DNA of 64,000 nt from Scleromitrula shiraiana (lineage: Eukaryota > Ascomycota > Leotiomycetes > Helotiales > Sclerotiniaceae). Positions 1 through 14,340 of the stretch are shown in pieces. The notes beneath the pieces were generated by a model. It saw only the letters and a list, made by a program, of their open reading frames with translations, ran no database searches and was not told the DNA's origin. The stretch's first letter is position 1. Every line of letters starts with the position of its first letter. The translations under genes were made by a program, and so were the position numbers. The DNA is taken from the NCBI GenBank assembly GCA_028455995.1, contig JABELC010000004.1:310001-374000 (forward strand). Direction: 5' to 3'.

Positions 1-2261
1 GTATATCGTAAATCGCAACATGGTATGGTGTGTATTGTGATGATTGGCATTATTATATCCGGGGTCAAGGTTCAAAGCTTCTTTGATAATAATGACATGG
101 AAGAGCTATCTGTGCTGGCGAGGTCATCCTTTCCCGAAGATTCTGTATATTATTTACTGAATCTACACATTACATGGTAATCGCTAAGTATAGGAATGTA
201 ATGGAACTAAGTATAAATTATATGATTAAAGCAGAAACTATATAGTTGAAGCTAAAATTATAGAATTGTATTATATTTAATATAAACTAATTTAGTCTTT
301 TTTTATATTGCGATCTTTTATATCTCTATATTTTTTTATTTTTTTTTTATTTTATAATTTTTTTTTTAAATTCAATTTAAGTCTATTCTTAATATAAATA
401 AAGTATATATTATATAAATATCGATTTTTTGAAATCGATTATTTATATTTTATATAAGTTTTAAAATTTTTGAAGTTATAATTTTGTAAATTTAATATAT
501 AATGTTTATTTCTATTTGATATTATATTTTAATTTATTTTTTTTTATATAGAATTGTTTATATATATATTAAATTGTTGTATATTATTTATATATTTCAA
601 AATATATTTTATTATTATTTATTTACATTTTTTTTTTGAAATTATATAATAATTCAAAAATATTATAAATATATTATAAATATAGTATTAGTATAGAATT
701 GATATAAATTTAATATAATATAAATTAATATTTATTTTAAATAATAATTTCTTTTTTTATTTTTTATTATATTTATTTATCATATTAACAATATAGATAT
801 AAATGTTATTTGTCTATATTTTGATTATATTTATGATTTATGAATTTTATTAATAGATAATGATAAAAATTAGATTGATTTTGAAATAAATTATTTATAT
901 ATTGTTTATATAATGATTTTATATTAACTTTAAATTAAAAATATCAATTGTTTTGTCAAAATTGTAAAATTAAATGCAAATCAACTTTATTTTTTTATTT
1001 ATATATATATATAAATATAATTTAAATATATCAAATTTATATTTATATCTAATTCTATTTATATTTTAAATTTATAATTATAATATTAGAAAAAATATAA
1101 AAAAACAAAAAAAAATAATAAAATAAATTTATATTCTTTATATATTTATTATATAATAGATATATTTTTAATATATATTAATTATATATAATTTAAAAAA
1201 GACTTAATAAAAATAATAAATATAATAATATAAACAAGAATTTAATTAACAATTTAATCAATAATCATTAATTAAAATTCAAATTTAAATTATTAAACAA
1301 AATAATATTAAAACTAATATTGTTAAAATCAAAAATAAATTATTTAAGATAGATATTGATAATTTAAGCTTTAAAGATATTTATATAAAAAAATAAATAT
1401 AATTTTTATATATTTATATTATATTATATATATATTTATTTTAAATTTATAATATTTATAAAAATATAATTGATTTATAAATCATAAATAATAAAAAATT
1501 GATTTATAATAGTTTTTAATAATTATTAAAAATTTTAATTACTTTATCAAAACTTTAATTAAAATTTTAATTAAAATTTTGATCAAAACTTTATTCAAAA
1601 TAAGTTAATAATATATGATATAATAATATAAATTCTAATCTAATTAAAAATCGAGATAAAAATGTTTATATTCGTTTTTAAAGAATTATTAAGAGTAATA
1701 ATAAAAAAAAGCTTTTCGAGTATATTAATTCTAAGCTAATTATATACTTATTATATATCGAGTATATTTTAATAATATATTAATAATAAAATAAAAATAT
1801 CTTTATCAAAAATTATATTTATTGTTTTTTTTTTTTTAAATATTTATTTCTTTTTTTTTTAATTAATAATCTATACAAGCTATTAACGCTAATATTAAAG
1901 TTAATATTAATATTGATATTAGTATTAATACTAATATTAATACTAATAATATTATAAATTTATCTATATATATAAATTTTGTTTTTATTTTATATTATTT
2001 TTATAATTTTTTCAAATTATACTAAATCATTTATAATTTTTAATTAAATTTCATTTTAAGAAATTATTAATAAAAATTAATCTTTAATTAAAAATAATTA
2101 AGCCATCAAAAATCCTGTATTTTTTATATAATAAATTTATTCTATATTTATTATATATTAATTATATATTAATTATATATTAATTATATTTTTTTATATT
2201 ATATATATTTATATTCAAAATAAATCTAAATTATAATTATTTTTTAATCTTTTAAAATCTT

Positions 2262-2482
2262 GAATTTCTTTATTTAATAAATCTCGAATTCCTTTATTTA
2301 ATAAAACTCAAATTTCTTTATTTGATTATTTTCCAATTTCTTTACTTAATAATTCTTTAATTCCTTTATTTAATTATTTTTCAATTTCTTTATTTAATAA
2401 TTCTTTAACTTTTTTATTTAATCATTTTTTAATTTCTTTATCTAATAACTTTTTATTTCCTTTATTTGATAATTTTTATTTT
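2262..2482. repeat. Minisatellite, about nine copies of a 24-25 nt unit
   Basis: A degenerate tandem array whose unit is centred on TTTCTTTATTTAATAA. Neighbouring copies differ mainly by TTTCTTT versus TTCCTTT and by small length changes at the joint. It lies inside the AT-rich isochore and stands out because the unit keeps a phased C at one or two positions. Confidence 0.6.
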
Positions 2483-5400
2483 TTTATATAATAAACTTTT
2501 TATATATTAAATATATATTAATTATATATTGATTATATATTTATTTTTATTTAAATCTTAATTTCAATTAATAAAAATAAAGAATAAATTATAATAAACT
2601 CTAATTTTTAAATTAAAAAAAAAGCACTAAAACATTAATTTAATTATTATTTAAAAAAGATTATTATTAAATATAAAAACTTATTGATATTAATAAATTA
2701 TATTAAATCTATATTAAAAATATATTATAATAAATAAAGTTTTAATAATTTTATATAAATAATTTATATTAATAAATATTTTAATCTTTTATTACTTTAA
2801 AAATATTATTATAATCAATATCAAAAATGTTTTGAAAATAAAAAATTAATAATTTATAAATAATAAATTTCTTACAAAAAGTATTAAAAATAATAATAAA
2901 TAATTACTATATATCTATTAAAAAAAAAAGATAATATATCTTATATATCAATATAATACTTTAATAAAATGATTTTTTCCAAATATCTTTAAAAATATAT
3001 ATATTTACAAAAAATTATTTATTTAATAATATTTTAAATATCTAAAAACAAATTTTATATCATCTACATTTGATTTATTTTCTTCTATATCAATTATATC
3101 TTTATCTTAAAATTATTAATATTTATTATATTTAAATAAAATGTTTTATATATAAATTATAATTAATCTATATTAAATATATATTTATTATATATTAAAT
3201 ATAATTTTATATATCTCTCTCTATATTTTCCCATTATTCTTTAATAAATTATATTTAAAAAAAAACTTTTACATTCTTTTATAATAAATTAAAAAAAATT
3301 GTTTTAATTATATTTCTTTTTATTAAAATTTTATAATTAATAATTTTACATTAGATCTTATTAATTATATATTAATAATAAATATAAAAAAACATTATAC
3401 AATCAATCAATATTTAATTATATATTAACTTTATATTTTAATTATATCAATATTATTTTTTTAATCTAATCTTTCCAATCTATTTTACTTTATTTCACAA
3501 AAGTTTTTTAAATATTTATATTCTTTTTTAAATTATTTTTTAAATCTTATAAATTATTATTTATAAAAAAATAATAAAGTTTTTAAATAATAAGTCTATT
3601 TTTTTTATTAAATATATTAATAAATCATTTCTCCTAATTTCATTATTAAAAACATTATTTTGATTATCATATTTTTATATAATTAAAACATCTATTTCGA
3701 TTATTATTTGAAGATAAAAAAACTATTAAGTTCGCAATTTCGCTTTTTTTTTTTAAAGTTTGAGAAACTTTTTTTTATTTTGAATTTTATTAAAATTTAT
3801 TTATATTCTTTTTGTTTTTTTAGTATTTTTTGTATTTATATTAAGTTTAAATTCAATTTATATTAATTTTATATTTGATTTAATATTATTATATACTCTT
3901 TTTTTTTTTTTTTATTTATTATAGTTATATTAGTCTTTATTTTTTTTTTGGAAGATATTAAAATAAATATTGATTTATTATTAAACTTATTAAATATTAA
4001 ATCAATAATTGATTTAAAATCTTTTTAAATTCGTTTATTTTTATATTTTAAATAAAATTTTATTCTTGATATAAAGCTTTTGTTTCAAAACAATATTTAT
4101 ACTAAACTTATTTAAAATAATAAAATAAAATAAAATTGTTATATATTAAATTTATAAATATTAAATAAAATTAATATATTTTTAATATATTATTAATATA
4201 TTATTAATATATATTAATTTTATAATATTTTTTTATAAATTTAATATGATTTTAATTAAACAATTTGTTTTAATATATTATAATTCTAATAAATTAATGT
4301 TATATAAAAGATTTTCGAAAAATTGAATATTCATTTTAATCAATATAAAATATAGATTTATAAATAATTAAATTTATATTAATATATAATAAATATAAAA
4401 TCAATATATTATAAATATATTAAAAATTGATTTTTTAATATATTTATTAATATTTTTTATATTTAATTTAATCACTAATTTGATTATTATAGCCTTAAAT
4501 ATTTAACTATTCCTATAAAATATCAAATTATATATTAAACAAACTTTATATATTATAATATTAAAAATGTTTTTAATAAAGTAAAATTTTATAATAAAAA
4601 TAAATTATATAAAACATTATTATATATTTGATATATTTTATTAGTGATTTAAATATATTAATAATATAAAGAAATTAATTAAATCTTAATATTTATTAAA
4701 TCATAATATATTATTAATATAAAATCAATATAAAATCAATATAGAATCAATATATTAGTTGTTTATTTTAGATATATATTTATAATATAAATATAAAGAC
4801 TATATTTATTTATATAATAAAAATAATATTGATTTTCAAATTAAAAATAATAATATATTAAAATACCATTATAATTAAATAAAAATCTAAATATTTTTTG
4901 ATATTATTTAATAATATTTTGTTTTTTATAAATTTTATAAAGTAATAAAACTATAATATATTAATATTAGATAATTAATTTAATATAAATATATAATTAA
5001 TATATAATTAATATATAATCAATATATAAATTTATTTCGATTTTTATTATAATTATTTAAATAAATTCTAATTTCAAACTTATTAATAAATCTATATATT
5101 CATTTGAATATTAAATCTATTTAAATTATTATTTACTTTTTTAATTTTGTAGATTGATTTTGATAAGTTATTATAATAATAACTTTAAATCTTTTATGAT
5201 AAAATATATATTGAATTTATTATTGATTTAAATATAAGTTCTTTTTTTTTTATGTTATTAATTATAATAATATTTAATAGCTAGTATAATTAATGTATAT
5301 TTTAAATATAGATTAAATATAGATTTATTGTTTATTTTAAATTTTTAAAGATTTTAAAGTAATTTTGTTTTTTTTAATATGATTTGTATGGTATCTTTAT

Positions 5401-7272
5401 TATTAAAAGCTTTATGAATATTTTCTAAATAAATAATATTATAATTTTTTAAAAAATCTTTTATTTTTTTAAATTATATAAAAAATATTATAAAATAGTT
5501 AGTGTATATGTAGAGTATATAAAAAATTTAATATAAAAGTATATTGTATATATTATAAATTATAATGAATATATTTTATTTTAGAATCAATTATTAAAAT
5601 TTTTATTGTAAAATCTTAAGGATTTTAATAATTGATGGTAATGGATATATATGTTTATTTTTAATAAATAATAATCTTTTTTGATATATATATAATAATT
5701 TATTAACTTGAGGTATAATTTATTTAAATTTAATTTTGTATAATTTTGATTTTATAATTTGTTAATTATAAGTTTTTTTTATAATTAGTATATAATAAAT
5801 ATATATAGAAAACAAATTTAATTTATTATATAAATTAGGTATTTTATGTTGTATATATAAAATAGTAGTATATTTTATATTATTTAATAATAATTCAAAA
5901 AATGCTTTTTTAGTAGTTTTTGCAAAATATAGATCTAAAAGTTAGGAATTAATGTTTAATAATATATCTTTAATTATATAGTTTTTATTAATATTATTAA
6001 GTATATAGTTTGAATATGCAATTTTTTAGTATGTTTTAGATTTATTAATTTATTATAAAATTAATATAAAATCAATATAAATTGAATTAAGAATAAATTT
6101 TTTTTTTTGATTTTATAACTTTGTATTATTGATATAAAATAAAAGCATTATATATTTTTAATATTTTTTTTATAATAATATTATAGAATAAAAATATATT
6201 TAAAGTTTTAATGTTATATAAATATATTTTTATAAAAAAGATTTTAACTTTTTAAATAATATTTATTTAATTTTTAAATATTTGATAATGTTTATTAGAT
6301 ATTTTTAATAAAGAATCAATATGTTTGTATATTTTAATTTTAAAACAAATAAAATCTCAAATATGAATATTATATTCTAAATAGTTTAAAAACTCATTTT
6401 TAATGTTGGTAGTATAATAAGTATAAATAATATATTAATAATATATTAATTTTAATATATATATATAATAAATATATAGAATTTGTATAAAAATCATTTT
6501 GAAAATATATTTACATTTTTAACTATATTAAAACAATATACAATTTTATCTTTAGAATCAAAATCAATAATGTATATTACATTATTATAATAATCTTAAA
6601 TTTATTCTAATATAATTATAATATAAATTATATATCCAATTTTTACTTTTTTTATTATTAATCGTAGATAATTGATGTTTTTTTCGAATTTATATAGATT
6701 TCTATTTATTTAAAAAATTTGAATATAATCTAAAAGCTTTTTAGATTTAATCTATTAAAATTAGTATTTTAATATTTTAAGAGTATAATATACATATAAA
6801 TATAATATATAATTAATATAAAATCAATATAAAATCAATATATTTATAAATCTATAAACATCAAATTATACTTATTCAAAATCCATAATAATTTAATTAA
6901 CAATATTTTATGATAATTTTTATATAACTTTAATTACATTTTGACTTTTAATAATATAAAGTATAAAAAAAATATTGAATAATATATTTAGATCAATATA
7001 AAAGAAATTATAGATATTAACATTTATAAAAATATTAAATTAAAAAAATATTATTAATAATATAAAATTTATAAATATATATAAAATATATAGAATATAT
7101 AGAATATATAAAATATCAAAAATGAAAATAGAATTTTAAATAAAAATATAACTTATAAAAATCTTGCATAGATTGATTTTATATAAATCTTATTTTCAAT
7201 ATATTTTAATATTAATTATAATAAATCTATAAAATAAATAATAAATAATATTTAAATACTATAACATTAAAA

Positions 7273-7815
7273 TTCTAATTAAACAATATAAAATATTAAA
7301 ATATTTATCATTTTCAATTTTTTGAATCAAAACTATCTATAAAACTATTATAATATAATAATATAACATTATTATTATTAATAATTTTTACTTAAAATTA
7401 ATTATTATAAAAATATAAATACAATATATACTTATAATATAGTTATAATTAAATAATATAAATAGCAAAACATTTATCATTTCCAGTTCTTTAAATCAAA
7501 ACTACTTATAAAACTACTATAATATAATAATATAACATTGTTATTATCAATAATTTTCACTTAAAGCTAATTACTATAAAAACATAAATACAATATATAT
7601 TTATAATATAATTATAATTAAACAATATAAACAGCAAAATACTCATCATTTCTAGTTTTTTAAAACAAAACTATTTAAAAAATTATTATAATATAATAAT
7701 ATATTATAATTATTATAGTAATAATATCATTATTATTATAATATCATCAATAACTTTTAAATAAAGCAAATTATTATAAAAACAAAATTACAATATATAT
7801 TTGTAATGTTAATAT
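7273..7815. repeat. Three tandem copies of a ~170 bp unit
   Basis: Copies begin near 7273, 7442 and 7612; the landmark TTTATCA / TTTATCA / CTCATCA falls at 7304, 7473 and 7643, so the period is 169-170 bp. Each copy carries a TATCATTT-type motif, an AATCAAAACTA-type motif, an ATAATATAATAATATA run and an AATACAATATAT motif. Copies 2 and 3 retain C and G where copy 1 has T or A, as expected if copies decayed by C-to-T change to different degrees. The third copy has an extra insertion near 7700-7740. Confidence 0.65.
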
Positions 7816-10708
7816 TATATATCAATAATAAAATCGTAATAAAACATATCTTTAATATTGAAATTATAATTTTTAAACTTTTATATATAGAATAGAATCG
7901 AATCTAACTACTTATAATATAAATTGATTCTATAACCAAGAATTGATGCCTTAAAAAAATGGATTACAATATAATCGAAGGGTAGGCGGCTGTACATTCC
8001 GATGCTAAGCGATTACTATGTAATGCGTAACCCATTACTTACTACCTGTCTCTTACTTCTTGGTACTTTTGAGTTTTGACATAAAAACAGCATTAGATTC
8101 GTAATCAATCAATAATCTCCAAGGCTTATCCCACAGCGACCGGCACACAGTAACGAGGAGTAAGGAAAATCCTTGTATCAGAACCGTTCTATTGGATCTT
8201 CAGGGAAATTTACCGGTGGTGGCGACGGTCAGGGCCTTTCCTTTTGGTCCCGTAAGCCCTAATTTCAGCCTTTCTAAACGTTTTCTTGGCAAAACTTGAA
8301 TGGGAAAAAAAAAGGCTCAGTGCATACCTGATGCAAAAGGGGAGTTTACTATTACAGGAGGGAATTATTAGATGACTCGTGACTGGTTTCCTTGCAGGTA
8401 TCGAGAGAACTGACTGACTGTGCTGTACATACGAATGTACGAAGTACTCACTCACATTACTACTTCATATGCAAATACCAGCATTAATAATACTAACAAC
8501 CTACATACTATACATACTACATACTACATACTACATACTGTTGTACCCGTACCATGACTAGGTATACGGATATCTACAAATTGATTATGCTTGGTATAGA
8601 TCCACCATCATTCGATACATAGCATATTATACCGTACTGTACAGTATTTATCGTTCTATTCGAGGAATTTAGGAGAAAACATCCCATATCTGCATCATAT
8701 CTAGGAAGATCCATCAAGTTGCTGAATCTTTACCAAGGTTATTCGATGCCATGCTATGCCCTGCCATGACGATAATTACATATCCCCTCCTTTACTAGGT
8801 AAAGCATGTATGTACTGTATCGTAATTAGTATAGAAGAAACGCTGCGCCTATACGCGTCAACACCAAACAATCCCCTCAAACCTCGAAATCGCAACTTTG
8901 GGTGGCTTAGAACTTCGAAGGAAGGCATACGAAGCCTTGGAAATATAATCCTACATGCCGATAGAGAAATCACTATCACTCATCACCCCCTCCTGATAGG
9001 TGTACATACAATCACATCACGATTGAAGTACCGGCGTCGGAGTTTTGTCAAAATCCATGGATTTTTTCATGGATTTCATTACCTATAACCTTGAAATTCT
9101 ACGAAAATCTACCCTTTAATTAATCTGCATGACACATACCAATTCTCTGGAGTTTGAATGTTATTATGATATTATGGAGTTTCTATTGCGTGGCCAATTT
9201 CAAATGAGATTATCCAATCAATGTATCAAATGTATCTAGGTGCAGAGGGTAATACCCAAGGTTTTCCCCTTTCGAAACGTTAGAAATAATATATTTTTTT
9301 TTTTCCGAAGAACTCTTCTGGAAGGATTCGAGAAAACTAACCCCTGAAATTCATATGTTAGCGGGCATACCGGTATCATTGTTTGATCTACATGGTACAC
9401 TACGAACTGAGACACACACGACCACCCCACTGACATCCTAGGTTAGAAATATTTTGAATATCTGGGGTTAAGATTCTTATACACTCTTGGTTCACAATAA
9501 TTAATTACTTCGCATCAGATTATGTTATTGACTGACTTATGCTATGGGCTCAACTTCAGCTCGGACAATCTAATCAACCAAGTTATTGATTTTTGGCTTT
9601 GGCTTTGCCTTTGGTTATGGCCCCCAACGTCCAGCTCCTTCACTCTTCTTGTGTGACTCTTGTTGTGTGACGTTACAAGACATCTAACATTGGCATCTGG
9701 GCAAAGAAGATCAGGGCGAAGAGTAGAGTAGTACTCGGTGAGATAATCACATGATTCTTTTGTCATACTTTCATACTTCATGCTGCATCACGTTCTTGTG
9801 CAGCGGCGCGGATACAGACATCGTGTTATGTGTGTATGTATGTAATTGTGCAACTTGACGCAAGTGCGTTGGGGAATCATTAGCATAGCATCACAAGCAG
9901 ACCCTTTGTACAGGGCATTACATCTATCTCCATCTACCAGAATTTATTTATGATATCGATTTCTCGATCAAGCGATTCGTACCTTAAACGGCTGAGGACA
10001 AAGATGCAGTCTGAGGTGTTAAATCTGCAGGTCTTGGCGTGTCTTTTGTGTAGACGCATTTGTCTGCAGAAATCCTTCATGAGGAGTGCAGAACACAAAA
10101 AGTGATAAAAAAATATCGCAAAAGTCATTACTGGCGGCAGTCCAATTAGGAAACATTACGGAAATCGCGGGAAAATGAAGCAGAATCAGAATTCTCCATG
10201 CAAGAAGGACATGGTAATATTCCCGAATTGATTTTACCTGCATGTCCGGTCCGAAGTTCAACTCCACCACGTTTACATACCCGTTGTCGCCAGCTGTTTT
10301 TTTCAATGAAACGTCTTTAACCTAGGTGTTGATTCGATTGAGGTATGACACTACTGCTTAAATTCTAAAGACTACCTCTCATTCATCAAATCTATACCCA
10401 TGATTTTTGCACTACTGTGCTGTACTTGATATCTTCAGCGTGGTTTATTTTATTACTTCATCGACTTGTTCTGCAATGCAATGTGAATGTTGAAAATGCC
10501 GCTACACATTACCTGCATCTGACAGATCGCATTTCCCCAAAAATGATTTCTACATCTCCCCTCCCTATGGAAACAAATCCAAAGTATGATCACACGAAAC
10601 AACCTTCTCCAAGGAGCCGAAGATTGCCAACGCCCCATAATAGATTGTCCCTTCATCTACGATGGTCACTTTGGGATTCGATCAATGCAAGTGAGTTGTT
10701 ATTACAAA

Positions 10709-10745
10709 TCTATCTATCTGTCTATCTATCTATCTATCTATCTAT
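10709..10745. repeat. (TATC)n microsatellite
   Basis: About nine tandem copies of TATC with one TGTC variant. Confidence 0.9.
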
Positions 10746-11076
10746 TTGACGATACAATACGATACGATACCATATGATGAGAAAGAATTGCTCATTCGGT
10801 CAACCATCGTGCCTGTCTTGCGTACGTACTAAAGCTGATCCGATGCAAATCCTTCTTTCCCTTCGATGATCTTCCTTCCATACAATGTCCACCTATCTGA
10901 CCTCCCTCCCCACAAATGCCCCTCGGAGGCGCAATAAAGCTACTAGTCTACTCTACTCTACTCCCGCTTCTCCTGGGGAAAATGTGTTTACCTCTGATTG
11001 CTCGTGTTCCACAATCAATATAATCATCCAGCATACATCGTCCATCATATATCGTCCATCCCATCTAATATTCATG

Positions 11077-11082
11077 ATAGAC

Positions 11083-11124
<42 letters not shown>
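11077..11124. repeat. (GATA)n microsatellite
   Basis: About eleven copies of GATA, one with the variant GACA near the start. It is the reverse-complement type of the TATC array 350 bp upstream. Confidence 0.9.
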
Positions 11125-11805
11125 CCATCCTGGATATAGATGAAATGAACGCATGGTAGCTAGCCAGTATGTATGTATGTATGAATGGTTTCACTCAGCC
11201 GCACTCGTCAGTCAGTCAGCCAGTCAATCAGTCAGCCAGCCAGTCATGGATTTCACGCGTCGGTTGCTCCAAATAAGGCTATCTTGAGACATCTATCTAC
11301 AAACGGAGTGAAGTCTAGGATTGGATTAATTGCCAATCCTCATCATTGCATCATGGCTTTTCTACCTACCGCCATATGCCTGTCTACCAATGAGTAGTTT
11401 CTTTTGCCGACCGTCCACGGCATGCGTTTGTTTTCTCGGTCTGTGTATCTGGTTTACATACGTTACATACGTTACGTACATTACATGCTGGAAAAGCAAG
11501 TAATCTTCTGTCGTGCTACCGATGTCTTTCTTAGGCAACAGTTTATACACGTGGGAATGTTTTGGACTTGGGGAATGTATGTTTTGCTTTGTTCCTTTTT
11601 TGGGTTGTTGGATATGTATGTATTGCAATGTATATAGTATAGGATAGTATATATATGCATGTAAGTGGGATCCACAAAGTCCGCTGCATCCTATTTTAAA
11701 TAACCATGGTTTTTGTTTTTTTTTGGGGGGGGGGGGGATAATCAATCCCCTTTTTGAGAAATGTACCTGTCTGTCTATGTGTGTATCGTATGCAGGTACA
11801 TACAT

Positions 11806-11828
11806 ATATACATACATACATACATACA

Positions 11829-11864
<36 letters not shown>

Positions 11865-11870
11865 TATATA
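11806..11870. repeat. (CATA)n/(TA)n microsatellite
   Basis: About twelve CATA copies followed by a short TA run. The track of apparent short proteins here is only translated repeat. Confidence 0.9.
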
Positions 11871-12033
11871 CCTCCTCAATACCATACCCGGTGCACATTG
11901 CACAGGCCATTCATTATACATACATACATATGTACACCACCACCTCGGAACAAGAGGTACAATAGTAACATACCAGTACAACCCGATGCGATCCCATCGG
12001 TATCGGTACCTGTACCTGGAAGGAAGGGGCAAA

Positions 12034-12060
12034 ATACCATACCATACCATACCATACCAT
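12034..12060. repeat. (ATACC)n pentanucleotide repeat
   Basis: Five tandem copies of ATACC. Confidence 0.85.
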
Positions 12061-12129
12061 TATATTACCGCGAGATAGATAGGCAGATAGATGCGTATAA
12101 TATGATTCGATATTATACATTGTATGATG

Positions 12130-12178
12130 TGATATGGTATGATATGATATGATATGATATGATACGATATGATATGAT
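12130..12178. repeat. (GATAT)n pentanucleotide repeat
   Basis: Approximately nine copies of GATAT with single-base variants. Confidence 0.85.
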
Positions 12179-12471
12179 TGATAACCGGAGCTTGCACATA
12201 GCATACGGTGGGACAGTAGGATGAATGGTGTCACCACTGCATAGAGTACCGACTCCGCAGTAGAAAGAACAAGAGAGAAGAGGGGAGAGGGGAGAGAGGA
12301 GAGATTAGATTGATTGACTGATTGCGGGGTACCGAGTTGGCAATTGATTTGGTAATTGTAAATCACATCTTTCTCTTTACTTGGATTGTTCTGTCGGTGC
12401 TTGGTGTGTGCTATGTATGTGCTTGGGTTTGTGTGTATGGATGTTATGAATTCCAGTGTATCGGTTGAGTA

Positions 12472-12546
12472 GTGCTATGCTATGCTATGCTTTGCTATGC
12501 TATGCTTTGCTTTGCTTTGCTATGCTTTGCTTTGCTTTGCTTGGCT
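12472..12546. repeat. Interspersed TATGC/TTTGC pentanucleotide array
   Basis: About fourteen pentanucleotides in which TATGC and TTTGC units alternate in blocks, so the array is a mosaic of two unit types. Confidence 0.85.
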
Positions 12547-14340
12547 GTGCTATATTGTATTGTGGTTTTTGTATTTTAGTTGTTGTATTTACCATAGTCA
12601 TGTACTACGGAATTGATCACCAGATCATTGCGTTATAGTGGGTTTGTCGATACGGTGTTATATATTATCGCTCTCTACATCTATCTATCTATCTGCCTAT
12701 CGCTCTATATGTATGTATACAAGTGTATATGCATATATGTGTATCCGTGGGGGCGACATCTCTTCCACGACAGGCGGGGCAAAGATATCAATTTCTCCTT
12801 TTCTTTCCTTTCTTGCTTCTTTCCTTCCTTCTATTCTTCTTTCTCTCTCTCTTTCTTTATGATACAATAGAATTATTGTGCGGCGTCGGAAATTTTTGTA
12901 GGGGGGTGAACGACTATGGAATGAGGCGGACGGCAGTAACATGTGTACTGACTGTACTTACTAACTAACTTCATATGGCTTGGGATGGGGGATATGCTGA
13001 GGAACATGTGGTGCGGGTGGATGCGTGGGAGCGGGCGGGGAATTTGGTATAGGTATGTGTACTGGGTGTGTGATGCCGAGTGTTGTGTTGTATATTTTTG
13101 TATATGAAGGCCGAATATAGTCCGATTAGATGGTGTATGGTATGTTGAATTTATGAGGAGTGTTTATTATGGTGTTTATGGATATTAGGGGTTTTATAGC
13201 GTCGTCTGCTGTGTTGCTGTGGGATTATATACATGTATGATATTTCAAAGAAACTTCTTGGTTAAATCAAGCTTATTTGGGATATATGATTGATGCAGAT
13301 GGATATATGAGACTTGTGGATTGTAATAAGTATATTCCCTATGATAATCATTGATATATAGATATGTAGAGTATTCGTCTCTAATACAAAGAGACTTGAA
13401 CAAGAAACACGTTTTCTGCTTATTCTCTTTATGCTCCTGAACGTCAATTAGTTGCTAATAGTTATAGATTATACATCTACAGACAGCACTATCAAAAATA
13501 AGCAATTCATATTATATCTAAATCTCTACAATATTCTTGACCTCGGATAGATCTCGGTATCAAGTACTACATAAACTATCAGCTCAAAGCTCGGGTACAT
13601 ACATCCATTTATATCCTCTCATCTCCATCTATCCCATTCCATCCCACCGTCATCCTACAATGCATACATATACTCACTCATCTAGGCTGCATGTCTGCAT
13701 GTCTATATGTATATGTGAAGTGGGGGCGGGGTCAAACAATATGCACGACGGGAAGGTGCATCTTGCCTGACGAAGATTGCTTGCCGAAGAAGTCATGTTA
13801 TTGGAATTATGTGTAGTGTTACTTCGGGTGCGCGAGGATACATGCAGGATGGGGGTGGAGACGGAAGGGTGGGATTTGCGAGTTTATATACAGTAGGTGG
13901 ATTATGCTGTATATGCAGAGATTGGTTAGTTTGAGGTGAGGTGAGGTGAGGTGAGGTGATTTGAGGGGATGGGGGATGGGAGATGATTGGGGATGTATAT
14001 GTTACATGTGAGAGAGAGGGAGCAGAGAAAAGGGTAGAAAGATGGGAGATGAGGGGTTATGAGGTATGAGGTATGAGGTGTGAGGCGGGGATGAAAGATG
14101 GGAAATGGGAGATGAGAATGAAGGAAAGAACTTGACAGAATGATGGGTTTGGATTTAGGAAATCTAATGGAATGCTTGCTCGTGGGAATAATATTTTTCT
14201 AAAGTTCTATCCGATGTTGTTTTAAGATTATAGTCAGAACTCGGAGATCGCATGGATCATTGTTCATCATTCGTAGTTCATATTTATTACACGTATGCCC
14301 ATCCATCTAAATCCATCTCATCCCCCCTTCCCCAATTTCC

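Larger units (their letters stand above)
1..7950. other. AT-rich gene-free isochore
   Basis: From about position 235 to 7945 the sequence is almost entirely A and T, with homopolymer runs, TTAATATA-type words and no long open frame. The first 230 bases are of ordinary composition. No protein, tRNA or rRNA can be recognised. In fungi such blocks usually come from repeat-induced point mutation (RIP) of transposons. That origin is inferred here from the composition and from the C-to-T differences between tandem copies near 7.3-7.8 kb. Two tandem arrays inside it are listed separately. Confidence 0.85.
7951..14340. other. Gene-free region with many microsatellites
   Basis: Ordinary base composition returns at about 7950, but no open frame longer than about 180 codons occurs and none resembles a known protein; most short frames here are translated simple repeats. 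From 10.7 kb on, tetra- and pentanucleotide arrays are frequent. A G13 run follows a T-rich run at 11716-11737. The end of the stretch (13.8-14.1 kb) is G-rich on the + strand and lies 3' of the Arp10 gene. No tRNA or rRNA was seen. Confidence 0.6.

Noticed and set aside
10019..10306. Short minus-strand frame with NGYVNVVELNFGPDMQ before a GT
   Set aside because: It looks exon-like at one end but no flanking exon continues it and no family was recognised.
11800..12180. Tandem repeats considered as a CRISPR array or centromere-like repeat
   Set aside because: The units are 4-5 nt simple repeats without spacers, in a eukaryotic genome.
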